Assembly (NCBI RefSeq): GCF_964019855.1
Contig: NZ_OZ026466.1
Coordinates: 372,001-436,000, forward strand
DNA length: 64,000 nucleotides
DNA from: Buchnera aphidicola (Periphyllus acericola)
GTDB lineage: Bacteria; Pseudomonadota; Gammaproteobacteria; Enterobacterales; Enterobacteriaceae
Direction of reading: 5' to 3'
Shown: one piece after another, positions 1-10,484 of the stretch
How positions within the stretch are numbered: the first letter of the stretch is position 1
How the letters are laid out: every line of letters begins with the position of its first letter
Program-made: the position numbers and the translations under genes
Notes under the pieces: model-generated
The model's input: only the letters and a program-made list of their open reading frames with translations
Database searches by the model: none
Told to the model about the DNA's origin: nothing

Positions 1-696
1 GGTCCTGATTCTTTTAAAGTTTTAAAATATATTTTTTCCTTAAAAAATAAAGCAAGATTAGTTTTAGGAAATCATGATTTAACTTTAATTTCTATATATT
101 ATGGAACTCATAAAAAATCTATAGAAAAAGAAATTTCAGAATTATTAGAAAAAAAAGATATAGATTATATTATAAATAAATTAAGACATATTCCTTTAGT
201 ACAATATGATAAAAAAAGAAAATTAATTATGACTCATGCAGGAATTTTTCCTAAATGGAATTTTAATGAAATTTTAAATTTTTCAAATGAGTTTCAAAAA
301 AATATTTTAGGTACAAATTTTTTAAAATATTTGCGTTATATGAATGGTGATTTTCCAAACATTTGGTCGAACAATTTAAATAAATATGATCGTTTTCGTT
401 TTATTGTTAATGTTTTTACTCGTATGAGATATTGTTATTTAAATGGAGAATTAGATTTTAGTTATAAAGATACCCCTCCACATTTTAATAATAATATTAT
501 TCCTTGGATTAATATAAAAAATGAATTAGATAAAGATTTTTTAATTTTTTTTGGACATTGGTCTTCTTTGAAAAATATAAAAATTTCAAAAAATATTTTT
601 TCTCTTGATTCTGGTTGTTGTTGGGGTAGGTATTTAAAAATTTTTAGATTAGAAGATAAAAAATTTTTTAAAAAAAAGTGTAATTTTAAAATATAA
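1..696 (+). CDS. apaH: ApaH, diadenosine tetraphosphatase (5' end cut by window)
   Basis: Hydrolyses Ap4A symmetrically to two ADP in the cytosol. The reading frame is open from base 1 to the TAA at 694-696, giving 231 codons. E. coli ApaH is about 280 residues, so roughly the first 50 lie outside the window. The calcineurin-like metallophosphatase signatures are visible: GNHD near visible residue 23, THAG near residue 77, FFGHWSSL near residue 183 and SGCCWG near the C-terminus. The ATG at 229 is internal, because homology continues well upstream of it. The gene converges on carB. Relatives keep ksgA and other genes upstream, which cannot be seen here. Confidence 0.95.
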   Translation, partial: GPDSFKVLKYIFSLKNKARLVLGNHDLTLISIYYGTHKKSIEKEISELLEKKDIDYIINKLRHIPLVQYDKKRKLIMTHAGIFPKWNFNEILNFSNEFQKNILGTNFLKYLRYMNGDFPNIWSNNLNKYDRFRFIVNVFTRMRYCYLNGELDFSYKDTPPHFNNNIIPWINIKNELDKDFLIFFGHWSSLKNIKISKNIFSLDSGCCWGRYLKIFRLEDKKFFKKKCNFKI

Positions 697-1026
697 TTTT
701 TTTTTTAAAAAAAATATATTTTATAAATTTTTTAAAAATTTTAGTATTAAAAATTTAAATAAAATATTTTTAATAATTTATCTATTTTAATAGATTACTT
801 TCTTCCTATAATAATTTTATTTATATATAAATAATTTTTTTAAAAATTTTTTATTTTTAAATGATATTAATTTTATAAAAAAAATTTTATAGGAAGATTT
901 ATTTTTAAAAAAATATTTTTTAATTTTTTATTTTTATTTTTAAAATTTAATAGTAATTTAAAATAATTTTTATTATTTTTTATGTATAAATTTTTTAATA
1001 ATTTTTTTTAAAAAAAAATAATTATT
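697..1026. other. AT-rich spacer between apaH and carB, no gene
   Basis: A 330-base convergent spacer made almost entirely of A and T. No reading frame or RNA motif is recognisable. The only structure I see is the spaced inverted repeat listed at 801-897. Some relatives have folA near this position; I see no remnant of it. Confidence 0.6.
801..897. repeat. 11-bp perfect inverted repeat with long spacer
   Basis: TCTTCCTATAA at 801-811 is the exact reverse complement of TTATAGGAAGA at 887-897, with 75 AT-rich bases between. GC-containing words are rare in this spacer, so the match stands out. It lies between the convergent genes apaH and carB and could form a large stem-loop that ends or protects both transcripts. 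It could also be chance; the long loop argues against a classical terminator. Confidence 0.4.
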
Positions 1027-4000
1027 TTAATTCTTTACAATTTTATGAAATTTTTGTAAACAAATAATATTTTTAAATGGATTATATTTTAATGTTTTAA
1101 TTGATTCTATTGCTCCATTTATTGTAGTATTATAATATATTTGATATTGAATAGCTTTTTTTCTAATAAATTTAGTTTTTTTAATTTCTTTTTTTGAATA
1201 TGCTGTGCTTATTATATAAGAATATTTTTTTTTTATACGTTTTGACATTTTTTCTTTTATAAAATATGTTTTCTGGATATTTTTAGATTTAATTCCATAT
1301 TTTTTTAAAAGTAAATAATTTTCTTCAATTGTATCTATTTTAAAATTAAATTTTATTAATTTTTTTGCGAGTTTTATAATATCTTTTTCATTTTCTTCTT
1401 TTAAAACTAATAATGTTCTTTTTTTATTACTAATAATATTTTTAGTTCCATACATTGCTTTTCCAAAAGCTTCAGAAAAATTTTTTCCTATTCCCATAAC
1501 TTCTCCAGTAGATTTCATTTCTGGACCAAGTATTGGATCTGAATTAGAAAATTTATTAAATGGAAAAACAGCTTCTTTAACAGAAAAATATTTTAAATTA
1601 ATTTCTTCTTTAAAAAAATTTTGTTTTTTTAAATTAATACCAATCATTACTTTAGTTGCTATTTTTGCTAGAGGAATTCCTGTTGCTTTAGAAATAAAAG
1701 GAATTGTTCTTGATGCTCTTGGATTTACTTCTATGATATATATTTTTTTATTTTTAATTGCAAATTGTATATTTATTAATCCTTTTATTTTTAATTCAAA
1801 AGAGATTTTTTTTACTTGTTTTTTAATTTTTTTTAATATTTTTTTGTTTAATGTATATGATGGGAGTGAACAAGCTGAATCTCCTGAATGTATTCCAGCT
1901 GGTTCAATATGTTCCATAATACCTCCAATAAGTATATTTTTTCCGTCATAAATAGCATCAACATCTACTTCTATAGATTTTTCTAAATAGTGGTCTATTA
2001 AAACTGGTTGATTTTCATTATTTTTTAATCTATTTAAAAAATATTTTTTTAAATGATTAAAGTTATATATTATTTCCATAGATTTACCACCTAAAACATA
2101 TGATGGTCTAATCATAATCGGGTATTTAATATTTTTTATTTCTTTTTTTGCTTCTAATATATTTGTTACAGTAGAATTTTTTGGTTGTTTTAAATTTAAT
2201 TTATTAATTATTTTTTGAAATTTTTTTCTATTTTCAGATTTTTCAATAGATTCTGAACTTGTTCCAATAATTTTAATATTTTCTTTTGTTAAACTTTTAG
2301 CTAATTTTAATGGCGTTTGTCCTCCAAATTGAATAATTATTCCCATTGGTTTTTCAATTTTTATTATTTCTAATACATTTTCTAAAGTTATTGGTTCGAA
2401 GTATAATCTATTAGAAGTATCATAATCAGTTGATACTGTTTCTGGATTACAATTAATAATAATTGTTTCAAAATTATTTTCTTTTAAGGCTTGCGCAGCA
2501 TGTACACAACAATAATCAAATTCTATACCTTGTCCTATTCTATTTGGTCCACTTCCTAAAATTATAATTTTATTCTTATTTTTTGTTGGTTTAGCTTCAC
2601 ATTCTTCTTCCCATGTAGAATACATATATGAAATAGATGTTTTAAATTCTGCAGCACAGGAATCTACTCTTTTGTAAACTGGATGAATGTTTTTTGTATT
2701 TCTTATTTTTCTAACATATTTTTCTGTTTTTTGAATTAAATATCCTATTCTTTTATCTGAAAATCCTTTTTGTTTTATTTTTTTTAAAAATTTTTTATTA
2801 TTTATTTTATCTGGATTTTTTTTTATAATTTTTTCTATTTTTATTATTTTTTCAATTTGAGCAAGAAACCATAAATCAATATTTGTTAATTTATTTATTT
2901 TATTTATCGAAATTTTGTTTCTAAAAGCATCTCCTATATACCATAATCTATCTGGTCCTGGATATTTTAATTCTTTTTTTATTTTTTTTTTAGTATTTTT
3001 TATATTATTTTTTTTTTTAAAATTAATAATTTTTGAATTAAATCCATCAGAATCTATTTCTAAGCTAATCATAGCTTTTTGAAGTGATTCTTGAAATGTT
3101 CGTCCAATTGCCATTACTTCTCCAACAGATTTCATTTGTGTGGTTAATCTGTTGTTGCTAGAAGGAAATTTATCAAAATTAAATCTAGGTATTTTAATTA
3201 CTACATAATCTATTGATGGTTCAAAAGAAGCTGGTATATTTACTCCAGATACTGTGTTGTTTAATTCATCTAAAGTATATCCAATTGCAAGTTTTGCAGC
3301 AATTTTTGCAATAGGAAATCCTGTAGCTTTTGAAGCTAATGCAGATGATCTAGAGACTCTAGGATTCATTTCAATAACAACTATTTTACCGTTTTTAGGA
3401 TTTATTGCAAATTGTACGTTTGAACCTCCTGTTTCAATTCCTATTTCTTTAAGAATTTTTATAGAATAATTTCTCATAATTTGATATTCTTTATCACTTA
3501 AAGTTTGAGCTGGTGAAACTGTTATTGAATCTCCTGTATGAATTCCCATCGGATCTATATTTTCTATTGAACAAACTATAATACAGTTATCATTTTTATC
3601 TCTTACAACTTCCATTTCATACTCTTTCCAACCAATCATTGATTCATCAATTAATAATTCTTTTGTTGGTGATAAATTTAATCCTTTTTCACAAATTTTT
3701 TTAAATTCTTGAATATTATAAGCTATACCTCCTCCTGTTCCTCCCATAGTAAAAGATGGTCTAATAATACAAGGAAAACCTATTTTTTTAGAAATTTTTA
3801 TTGCTTCTTTTAAAGAGTGAGCAATACCTGATTTAGGCATTTCAATTTTTAACTTTTTCATAGATTTTCTAAAAAGATTTCTGTCTTCTGCTTTTTTTAT
3901 TGATTTTACTGTTGCTCCAATCATTTTTACTTTAAATTTTGATAAAATATTTTTATTATGTAATTTTAATGCACAATTTAAAGCTGTTTGTCCTCCCATT

Positions 4001-4266
4001 GTTGGTAATAAAGCGTCTGGTTTTTCTTTTTTTATAATTTTTTTAACTATTTTCCAATGAATAGGTTCAATATAAGTTTTATCGGATATTTCTGGATCTG
4101 TCATTATAGTTGCTGGATTTGAATTAATTAAAATTATTTTATAACCTTCTTCTTTTAATGCTTTACAAGCTTGAGCTCCTGAATAATCAAATTCGCAAGC
4201 TTGTCCAATAATTATTGGACCTGCTCCTAATATTAATATCGATTTTATTTTTTTAGTTTTTGGCAT
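1027..4266 (-). CDS. carB: CarB, carbamoyl-phosphate synthase large subunit
   Basis: Makes carbamoyl phosphate from ammonia (channelled from CarA), bicarbonate and two ATP, feeding arginine and pyrimidine synthesis. At 1079 residues it matches the E. coli length (1073). Both ATP-grasp halves are intact: the first opens with the [17 protein letters not shown] nucleotide loop, and the second repeats it near residue 570 ([15 protein letters not shown]). The C-terminal MGS-like allosteric domain (about residues 935-1079) is present but Lys-rich and more diverged. The ATG at 4266 follows the carA stop by 12 bases, so the two are one operon. Identification is secure. Confidence 0.98.
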   Translation of the reverse strand: MPKTKKIKSILILGAGPIIIGQACEFDYSGAQACKALKEEGYKIILINSNPATIMTDPEISDKTYIEPIHWKIVKKIIKKEKPDALLPTMGGQTALNCALKLHNKNILSKFKVKMIGATVKSIKKAEDRNLFRKSMKKLKIEMPKSGIAHSLKEAIKISKKIGFPCIIRPSFTMGGTGGGIAYNIQEFKKICEKGLNLSPTKELLIDESMIGWKEYEMEVVRDKNDNCIIVCSIENIDPMGIHTGDSITVSPAQTLSDKEYQIMRNYSIKILKEIGIETGGSNVQFAINPKNGKIVVIEMNPRVSRSSALASKATGFPIAKIAAKLAIGYTLDELNNTVSGVNIPASFEPSIDYVVIKIPRFNFDKFPSSNNRLTTQMKSVGEVMAIGRTFQESLQKAMISLEIDSDGFNSKIINFKKKNNIKNTKKKIKKELKYPGPDRLWYIGDAFRNKISINKINKLTNIDLWFLAQIEKIIKIEKIIKKNPDKINNKKFLKKIKQKGFSDKRIGYLIQKTEKYVRKIRNTKNIHPVYKRVDSCAAEFKTSISYMYSTWEEECEAKPTKNKNKIIILGSGPNRIGQGIEFDYCCVHAAQALKENNFETIIINCNPETVSTDYDTSNRLYFEPITLENVLEIIKIEKPMGIIIQFGGQTPLKLAKSLTKENIKIIGTSSESIEKSENRKKFQKIINKLNLKQPKNSTVTNILEAKKEIKNIKYPIMIRPSYVLGGKSMEIIYNFNHLKKYFLNRLKNNENQPVLIDHYLEKSIEVDVDAIYDGKNILIGGIMEHIEPAGIHSGDSACSLPSYTLNKKILKKIKKQVKKISFELKIKGLINIQFAIKNKKIYIIEVNPRASRTIPFISKATGIPLAKIATKVMIGINLKKQNFFKEEINLKYFSVKEAVFPFNKFSNSDPILGPEMKSTGEVMGIGKNFSEAFGKAMYGTKNIISNKKRTLLVLKEENEKDIIKLAKKLIKFNFKIDTIEENYLLLKKYGIKSKNIQKTYFIKEKMSKRIKKKYSYIISTAYSKKEIKKTKFIRKKAIQYQIYYNTTINGAIESIKTLKYNPFKNIICLQKFHKIVKN

Positions 4267-4278
4267 ATTATTCTCGTT

Positions 4279-5430
4279 TTAAATTTTTATTTTTTTTTTA
4301 TTTATTAGTTTTATAAAATATTTAAATAAAAATGATGCATCGTTTGGTCCTGGATTAGATTCAGGATGTCCTTGAAAACTAAAAATAGGTTTGTTTTTGA
4401 TAGATATTCCTTGAATTGTATAATCAAAAAGAGAGATATAAGTAATTTTAATATTTTTAGGTAAGGTATTTTTTTCTATTACATAATTATGATTTTGAGA
4501 AGTAATAATAATTTTTTTTGTTTTAACATTTTGTACAGGATGATTTCCTCCATGATGCCCAAATTTCATTTTAATAATTTTAGCTTTATTAGCTAAACCA
4601 AGTATTTGATGACCTAAACAAATTCCAAACATTGGAAAATTATAATGCATTAATTTTTTTATAGATTTTATTGATTTTTTTAATTTTCTTGGATCTCCAG
4701 GACCATTAGAAAGAAATATTCCATCAGGTGATAATTGTAATATTTCATTATATTTTGTATTTTGTGGAACAATCGTAAGTTTGCATTTTTTTTTAAGTAG
4801 CATTTTTATAATATTATTTTTAATTCCAAAATTATAAATAACAATATGTTTTTTTTTAATTTTTAAAAATTTTTCATATGTTAAACTTATAAAATTTTTA
4901 TAAAGATATTTTTTTTTATTATTAATGTTATTTATTTTTATTTTTTTACAATCATTTTTTTTTGAAAATTTTAATTTTTTATATTTTAAAATTTCTTTAT
5001 AATTTTTAAAATTTGGAATTTTTTTTAAACATACAATACAACCTTTTTGAGAACCTGTTTTTCTTATTTTTTTTGTTAATTTTCTTGTATCAATATTTGT
5101 AATAGTTAATATATTTTTTTTTTTTAAATATTCTTGTAATGTTTCTTCACTTCTATAATTACTTGCAATTGGTGATATATTTTTTATAATTACTCCTTTT
5201 GCATGTATAAATTTAGATTCTTCATCATTTTTGTTTACTCCTACATTTCCTATATGAGGATAAGTAAAAGTAATAATTTGATTTTCATAAGACGGATCAG
5301 TTAAAATTTCTTGATATCCAGTCATAGATGTGTTAAAAACAATTTCTCCGTTATTTATTCCATATACTCCAATAGATTTTCCATAAAATTTACTTCCATC
5401 TTCAAGAATTAAAACGGCTGTGTTTTTCAA
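4279..5430 (-). CDS. carA: CarA, carbamoyl-phosphate synthase small (glutaminase) subunit
   Basis: Hydrolyses glutamine and passes ammonia to CarB. At 383 residues it is full length. The class I amidotransferase triad is visible: nucleophile Cys271 in FGICLGHQ, and the His-Glu pair in FQGHPES near residue 355. The middle (about residues 140-190) is Lys/Asn-rich and poorly conserved. The start is TTG at 5430, chosen because E. coli CarA aligns from there (MKNTAVLILEDG) and a GGAG ribosome-binding site lies 8 bases upstream. It is the first gene of carAB. The 164-base gap from dapB leaves room for a promoter, but I see no clear operator. Confidence 0.97.
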   Translation of the reverse strand: MKNTAVLILEDGSKFYGKSIGVYGINNGEIVFNTSMTGYQEILTDPSYENQIITFTYPHIGNVGVNKNDEESKFIHAKGVIIKNISPIASNYRSEETLQEYLKKKNILTITNIDTRKLTKKIRKTGSQKGCIVCLKKIPNFKNYKEILKYKKLKFSKKNDCKKIKINNINNKKKYLYKNFISLTYEKFLKIKKKHIVIYNFGIKNNIIKMLLKKKCKLTIVPQNTKYNEILQLSPDGIFLSNGPGDPRKLKKSIKSIKKLMHYNFPMFGICLGHQILGLANKAKIIKMKFGHHGGNHPVQNVKTKKIIITSQNHNYVIEKNTLPKNIKITYISLFDYTIQGISIKNKPIFSFQGHPESNPGPNDASFLFKYFIKLINKKKIKI

Positions 5431-5594
5431 ATTTTCTCCAAAGTTTTTTGGTTGATTGAAAAAATTTTATTTAGTATATAAAAATTAGTGTATTATAAAA
5501 AATTTTATTTTTTTTATTTAAAAAATTTAAATGAATAATGAAATTTGATTTATAATTTTTAAACATATTTTATATTTTTAATTTTTTTCTATAA

Positions 5595-6404
5595 TTATTT
5601 TTTTAAAACATCTTCCATTGTAAATAATCCATTTTTTTTAGAAAATATCCAAATTGCAGATTTAATTGCTCCTTTAGAAAAAGTTTTTCTATTAAATGCT
5701 TGATGTTGTATTTTTATTTTTTCTTCTTTATTTATAAACATAACAGAATGTTCACCAACAATTCCTCCTGCTCTAATACTATTAAATCCTATTTCATTTT
5801 TTTTTCTTTTATAATTTTTATGATCTTTATTTAGTACAGAAATTTTAGAAAAATCTTTTTTCATTGTTTTTGCTATTTTTTTTCCTAAATGAAGAGCGGT
5901 TCCAGAAGGAGCATCTAATTTATTTCTATGATGAGATTCAAAAATTTCAATGTCTGAATATAAACCAATATTTTTTGTTGTAATTTCTAAAAGTTTTAAA
6001 ATTAAATTAATTCCAATACTAAAATTTGGTGAATGTAATATACTTATTTTTTTAGATTTTTTTTTTATTTTTTTATAGTTTTTTTTTGTTAATCCGGTAG
6101 TTCCAATAATTATTTTTTTATTATTTTTATAACAAAATTTTAAATTTTTCATTGTGTTTTTAGGATTTGTAAAATCTATTAGTACATCAAAATCATTATT
6201 TTTTTTTATTTTATCTTCAATAGATATATTTCTTTTTTTAGTATTTATAATTTTTTTTAATTTTTTAATATTTAATGAATTTTTTTTTTTTAATAAAAGT
6301 AATTTTAATTTAATTTTTTTATTTTTTTTAGATTCTTTAATTAAACTTTTTCCCATTTTTCCTAATGCTCCAGAAATTGCAAGTCTAATTTTTTTATTTT
6401 CCAT
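5595..6404 (-). CDS. dapB: DapB, 4-hydroxy-tetrahydrodipicolinate reductase
   Basis: Catalyses the NAD(P)H-dependent second step of the diaminopimelate/lysine branch from aspartate semialdehyde. At 269 residues it is close to E. coli (273). The Rossmann loop GALGKMG lies near residue 12 and the substrate/catalytic signature ESHHRNKLDAPSGTA at residues 156-170. The ATG at 6404 has AAGGA just upstream. It sits between lspA and carA as in E. coli, but fkpB and ispH, which separate lspA from dapB there, are absent. It supplies both essential lysine and cell-wall precursor. Confidence 0.97.
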   Translation of the reverse strand: MENKKIRLAISGALGKMGKSLIKESKKNKKIKLKLLLLKKKNSLNIKKLKKIINTKKRNISIEDKIKKNNDFDVLIDFTNPKNTMKNLKFCYKNNKKIIIGTTGLTKKNYKKIKKKSKKISILHSPNFSIGINLILKLLEITTKNIGLYSDIEIFESHHRNKLDAPSGTALHLGKKIAKTMKKDFSKISVLNKDHKNYKRKKNEIGFNSIRAGGIVGEHSVMFINKEEKIKIQHQAFNRKTFSKGAIKSAIWIFSKKNGLFTMEDVLKK

Positions 6405-6618
6405 TTTTTTTCCTTAAAATTATTTGTTAATATATTTAAAAAAAAATTTTAAATTTTTTTTTAAAATTTTTTTAAAATATTTTTTATTTATATTTTTTTA
6501 AATATTTCATATTAGATTTTATATTTTTAATAATAATTTTATTTAATATAAAATTTTTTAAAAAAAATAATTATGTTTAATTATTTAAAATTAGATGATA
6601 AATTTTTTTATATAAATT

Positions 6619-7104
6619 TTAAAATTTTTTTGAATTAAGTATTTTTAGAACATATATTATTATACCAATAGATATACTAAAATCAGATATGTTAAATATA
6701 GGAAAATGAAGAGATTTATAATGAAAATCAATAAAATCTATTATATATCCATATTTTATTCGATCAATTAAATTTCCTATAGAACCACTTACTATTAAAA
6801 TTAATGAAAAATTATTTTTTGTATTTTTTATAATTAATTTGTATATTTTAAAAATTAATAAAAAAATAATTGAAAAATAAATTATGAATAAATATTTATT
6901 TTGAAATATTTTTATGACAGAAAAAAGTCCAAAGATTAAACCATAGTTTTTAACATATAAAATATTTATATTTAATGAAATAACTTTTATTTGATTAATT
7001 GCAAAATTTTTTAAGATTAATGATTTGATATAATAATCTAAAAATATTATAAAATTTAATAAAATAATATATAATTTTTTTTTTTTTAAAAAAAAAATTT
7101 TCAT
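6619..7104 (-). CDS. lspA: LspA, lipoprotein signal peptidase (signal peptidase II)
   Basis: Inner-membrane aspartyl protease that removes the signal peptide of diacylglyceryl-modified prolipoproteins. At 161 residues it is typical for the family. It has about four hydrophobic segments, and the two catalytic aspartates are visible: Asp114 in GNLIDR and Asp141 in FNISDF. The ATG at 7104 directly abuts the ileS stop codon, so translation is probably coupled, as in the E. coli ileS-lspA operon. Sequence outside the catalytic loops is strongly AT-biased (Ile, Lys, Phe). Confidence 0.95.
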   Translation of the reverse strand: MKIFFLKKKKLYIILLNFIIFLDYYIKSLILKNFAINQIKVISLNINILYVKNYGLIFGLFSVIKIFQNKYLFIIYFSIIFLLIFKIYKLIIKNTKNNFSLILIVSGSIGNLIDRIKYGYIIDFIDFHYKSLHFPIFNISDFSISIGIIIYVLKILNSKKF

Positions 7105-9921
7105 TTATGCAAATACTCTATTTATTTCTTTTCCTAAAATATTAGACAAACATTTTTTACAAATTAGTTCAGATTCATTTTTTTTTTTAAAATAATTCCA
7201 ACATCTTTTACATTTTTTTCCTTTATTTAATTTTAATTGAATTTTAATATTTTTAATAAATTTATTAGTTTTTAAATTTTCTGGTGCTTTAGAAAATTTT
7301 TTAATAAAACATTCAGAAGTTAAAAAAATATATTTTAATTCTTTTTCAAGAACTTTTAATGTTTTAAATAATTTTTTTTTTAAAAATATAGTAAGGGAAA
7401 TTTTTAAAGAATTTTTAATTTCTTTTTTTTCTTTTTTTTTTTCTATAAGTCTATTAATTTCATTTTTTATTTTAAAAATTTTTTTCCAATTTTTATTACC
7501 AATATATTTTTTTTCAGAATATGAAAATTTTTTTTTAAACCATCTTTTTTTAAAAATATCTATTGATTTTTTTTTGTTAGGAATATTTTTCCATATTTCA
7601 TATGATGTAAATGGAATAATTGGAAAAATCCAAATATTTAACATTTGAAGTATAGTAAATATTGTAGTTTGACAGCTTCTTCTATTTATTCCATTTTTAG
7701 AAGATGTATATAAACGGTCTTTAATAATATCTAAATATATTGAACTCATGTCTATAAAACAAAAGTTTAATATTAATTTTATTACTTTATGAAATTGATA
7801 TTTTTTATATGAATTAATTATTTTTTTTTGTATTTTAAATGCTTTTTTAATAGCCCAAACATCTATTTGTAACATTTTTTTTTTTATAGAATTTTTTTTA
7901 GGATTAAAGTCATATATGTTTCCTAAAAAAAATCTAGCTGTATTTCGAATTTTTCTATAAGAATTTGCTGTTTGTTTTAATATTTTTTCAGAAATTGAAA
8001 TATCTTTAGAATAATTACTAGAAGCAACCCATAAACGTAATATATCAGCTCCATACTTTTTAATTATAGAATTTGGACTAATAGTATTTCCAATAGATTT
8101 TGACATTTTTTTTCCGTCTTTATCAATTGTAAAACCATGAGTTATAACTTTTTTATATGGAGATGTTTTTTGTAATAAAGATGATATTATTAAGGAAGAC
8201 ATAAACCATCCTCTGTGTTGGTCTGATCCTTCTATATATAAATTTGAAATTTTTTTTTGATTTTTATTTTTTTTATATATAGAAGAAGTATACATACATC
8301 CAGATTCAAACCATACATCTAGAATATCTTTAGATTTTTTATAATTTTTTGAATCATTTTTTAACAATTTATTTTTATCAATTTTCCACCATTCTTCTAT
8401 TCCATTTTTTTTTATTAATTTTATAATTTTTTTTAAAAAAATTTTTGTATTTTTATGTAATTTTTTAGTTTTTTTATGTATAAAAAAAGGTAAAGGAACT
8501 CCCCATGATCTTTGTCTAGAAATACACCAGTCTGGTCTTTTATCAACTAAAGAAACCATATTTTCTTTTGTCCATTTTGGAATCCAAGAAACTTTTTTTA
8601 TTATTTTTATTGTTTTTTCTTTAAATTTTTTTCTATTTAAATTTATAAACCATTGATTTGTTGATCGAAATATTACTGGTGTTTTGTGTCTCCAACAGTA
8701 AGGATAAGAATGTTTTATTGCATTTTTTTTTAATAAAGAATTATTTTTTTTTAAAAGATTAATTATAATTAAATTTATATTAAAAATATTTTTATTATTT
8801 AATTTTTTGTGTATTTTTTTCTTATAGTTTCCAAAAGAATCAATAAAGTTTTTTGGAGATATGTTATATTTTTTGCAAGCAATATAATCTTCTTGTCCAT
8901 GAGCTGGAGCAGTATGAACTATTCCTGTTCCAACATCTGAAACAACATGATTGCTTAATATTATTTCTAATTTATTATTTAAAAAAGGATGATAAAATTT
9001 TGAATTTTCTAATTTGTTTCCTTTTATAGATGAAAGAATTTTATATTTTTTAATATTAATAATTTTTAAGATTTCATTAGTTCTTGATTCTTCTATAATA
9101 AAAATTTTTTTTTTAGTATCAATCAATTTATAAATAAAATTTGGATTTATAGAAATTGCTTGGCTTGCTGGTAATGTCCAAGGAGTTGTTGTCCAGACAA
9201 TTAAATATATTTTTTTTTGTATAATAATATTTTTATTTATATTAAATATTTGTAATATTTTTTTTTTTTCAATAGATTTTAAAGAAAAGTAAATTGATTC
9301 AGATGTTTTTTCTTTATATTCTACTTCTGCTTCTGCTAAGGAAGATTGACATTCTATACACCAATGTATTGGTTTTAATCCTTGATATAAATATTTTTTT
9401 TTTAATATCTTTAATAATATTTTTATAATATTTGATTGATTTTTATAATCCATAGTTAATAATGGATTTTTCCAATCGGCTAATATTCCTAATCTAATAA
9501 AATCTTTTTTTTGATTTTTTACTTGATTAAGAGCATATTTCCTACATTTTTCTCGAATTTTTTTTTTACTAAAATTTTTGAATTTTTTTTTATATTTTTT
9601 TTCAATACTATGTTCAATAGGTAAACCATGACAATCCCAGCATGGAATAAAAGGTACATAATATCCAGATAAGTTTTTAAATTTAATAATAATATCTTTT
9701 AGAATTTTATTGAGAGCATGTCCAATATGAATATTTCCATTAGCATAAGGAGGTCCATCATTAATAATAAATTTTTTTAATTTTTTTTTTGAATTAATTA
9801 TAGATTTATATATATTTTTTTTTTTCCATTCTATTAATATTTCTTTTTCTTTTAGTGGTAAATTTCCTCTCATAGAAAAATTTGTTTGAGGTAATTGTAA
9901 AGTTTTTTTAAAATTTTTCAT
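7105..9921 (-). CDS. ileS: IleS, isoleucyl-tRNA synthetase
   Basis: Class I aminoacyl-tRNA synthetase charging tRNA-Ile. The HIGH motif lies near residue 66, the CP1 editing domain at about 180-400 (WTTTPWTLP), KMSKS near residue 605, and the C-terminal zinc site is two CxxC pairs (CKRC, CKKC). I chose the ATG at 9921, with GAGA upstream; it gives 938 residues, the E. coli length. An in-frame ATG at 9933 would add four residues. In E. coli ribF precedes ileS; here it is missing. lspA follows with no gap. Confidence 0.97.
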   Translation of the reverse strand: MKNFKKTLQLPQTNFSMRGNLPLKEKEILIEWKKKNIYKSIINSKKKLKKFIINDGPPYANGNIHIGHALNKILKDIIIKFKNLSGYYVPFIPCWDCHGLPIEHSIEKKYKKKFKNFSKKKIREKCRKYALNQVKNQKKDFIRLGILADWKNPLLTMDYKNQSNIIKILLKILKKKYLYQGLKPIHWCIECQSSLAEAEVEYKEKTSESIYFSLKSIEKKKILQIFNINKNIIIQKKIYLIVWTTTPWTLPASQAISINPNFIYKLIDTKKKIFIIEESRTNEILKIINIKKYKILSSIKGNKLENSKFYHPFLNNKLEIILSNHVVSDVGTGIVHTAPAHGQEDYIACKKYNISPKNFIDSFGNYKKKIHKKLNNKNIFNINLIIINLLKKNNSLLKKNAIKHSYPYCWRHKTPVIFRSTNQWFINLNRKKFKEKTIKIIKKVSWIPKWTKENMVSLVDKRPDWCISRQRSWGVPLPFFIHKKTKKLHKNTKIFLKKIIKLIKKNGIEEWWKIDKNKLLKNDSKNYKKSKDILDVWFESGCMYTSSIYKKNKNQKKISNLYIEGSDQHRGWFMSSLIISSLLQKTSPYKKVITHGFTIDKDGKKMSKSIGNTISPNSIIKKYGADILRLWVASSNYSKDISISEKILKQTANSYRKIRNTARFFLGNIYDFNPKKNSIKKKMLQIDVWAIKKAFKIQKKIINSYKKYQFHKVIKLILNFCFIDMSSIYLDIIKDRLYTSSKNGINRRSCQTTIFTILQMLNIWIFPIIPFTSYEIWKNIPNKKKSIDIFKKRWFKKKFSYSEKKYIGNKNWKKIFKIKNEINRLIEKKKEKKEIKNSLKISLTIFLKKKLFKTLKVLEKELKYIFLTSECFIKKFSKAPENLKTNKFIKNIKIQLKLNKGKKCKRCWNYFKKKNESELICKKCLSNILGKEINRVFA

Positions 9922-10119
9922 TATTTTTCTCATTATTTTAATACTTTTTTAATAATTTTTATATTTTAAATATTTAAATATAAAATTATTTATTTTTTAA
10001 AACAATTTTTTTTTTTTTAAATATTTTAAAAAATTTTTTAAATATTTTTTTGTATATAAAAACTTTATTTGTATAATAAAAGAATATAATACAATATATT
10101 TTAATATAAGGAATATGTT

Positions 10120-10392
10120 TTGGCTAATATTAAATCTTCAAAAAAAGATGCAATAGCATCTGAAAAAAGAAAAAGAACAAATAATAAAAAACGTTCTAGA
10201 ATTAAAACTTATATAAAGAGGGTTTTATTTTATATATCTAAAAATAATTTTAATAAAGCAATGTTTTCTTTTATTCAAATGCAATCTATTTTAGATAAAT
10301 ATTCTTTGCAAGGAATAATACATAAGAATAAAGTAGCACGATATAAATCTAATTTATTAATAAAAATTAAAAAAATTAATGAAAATAATTAA
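10120..10392 (+). CDS. rpsT: RpsT, ribosomal protein S20
   Basis: Small-subunit protein that binds 16S rRNA. Ninety residues, basic, opening with ANIKSSKKDAIASEKRKR as in E. coli S20. The start codon is TTG at 10120 with AAGGA upstream; E. coli rpsT also uses TTG, so the weak start has been preserved. A plausible promoter is TTGTAT (10050-10055), 16 bases, TATAAT (10072-10077), with a second TATAAT at 10085-10090, but such words are common in DNA this AT-rich. It converges on dnaJ across a hairpin. Confidence 0.97.
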   Translation: MANIKSSKKDAIASEKRKRTNNKKRSRIKTYIKRVLFYISKNNFNKAMFSFIQMQSILDKYSLQGIIHKNKVARYKSNLLIKIKKINENN

Positions 10393-10413
10393 TTTGATTA
10401 AATAATTTTAAAA

Positions 10414-10473
10414 ACTGATTTTATCAGTATTATCTCTAAATTTTTTTATTTTATTTTAGAATATAATACTGAT
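10414..10473. terminator. Convergent rpsT/dnaJ hairpin with two alternative folds
   Basis: ATCAGTATTAT at 10423-10433 is a perfect reverse complement of ATAATACTGAT at 10463-10473 (11 bp, 29-base loop with a T-rich stretch). The left arm can instead pair locally: ACTGAT 10414-10419 with ATCAGT 10423-10428, loop of three. The two folds exclude each other. Placed between convergent ends, it probably ends transcription in both directions. Confidence 0.6.
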
Positions 10474-10484
10474 TTATATAAAAT

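Noticed and set aside
1733-3469. Plus-strand frames within carB, and similar frames antisense to dnaJ, nuoI, thrA and thrC
   Set aside because: They are shadows of strongly conserved genes on the other strand and show no independent motifs.
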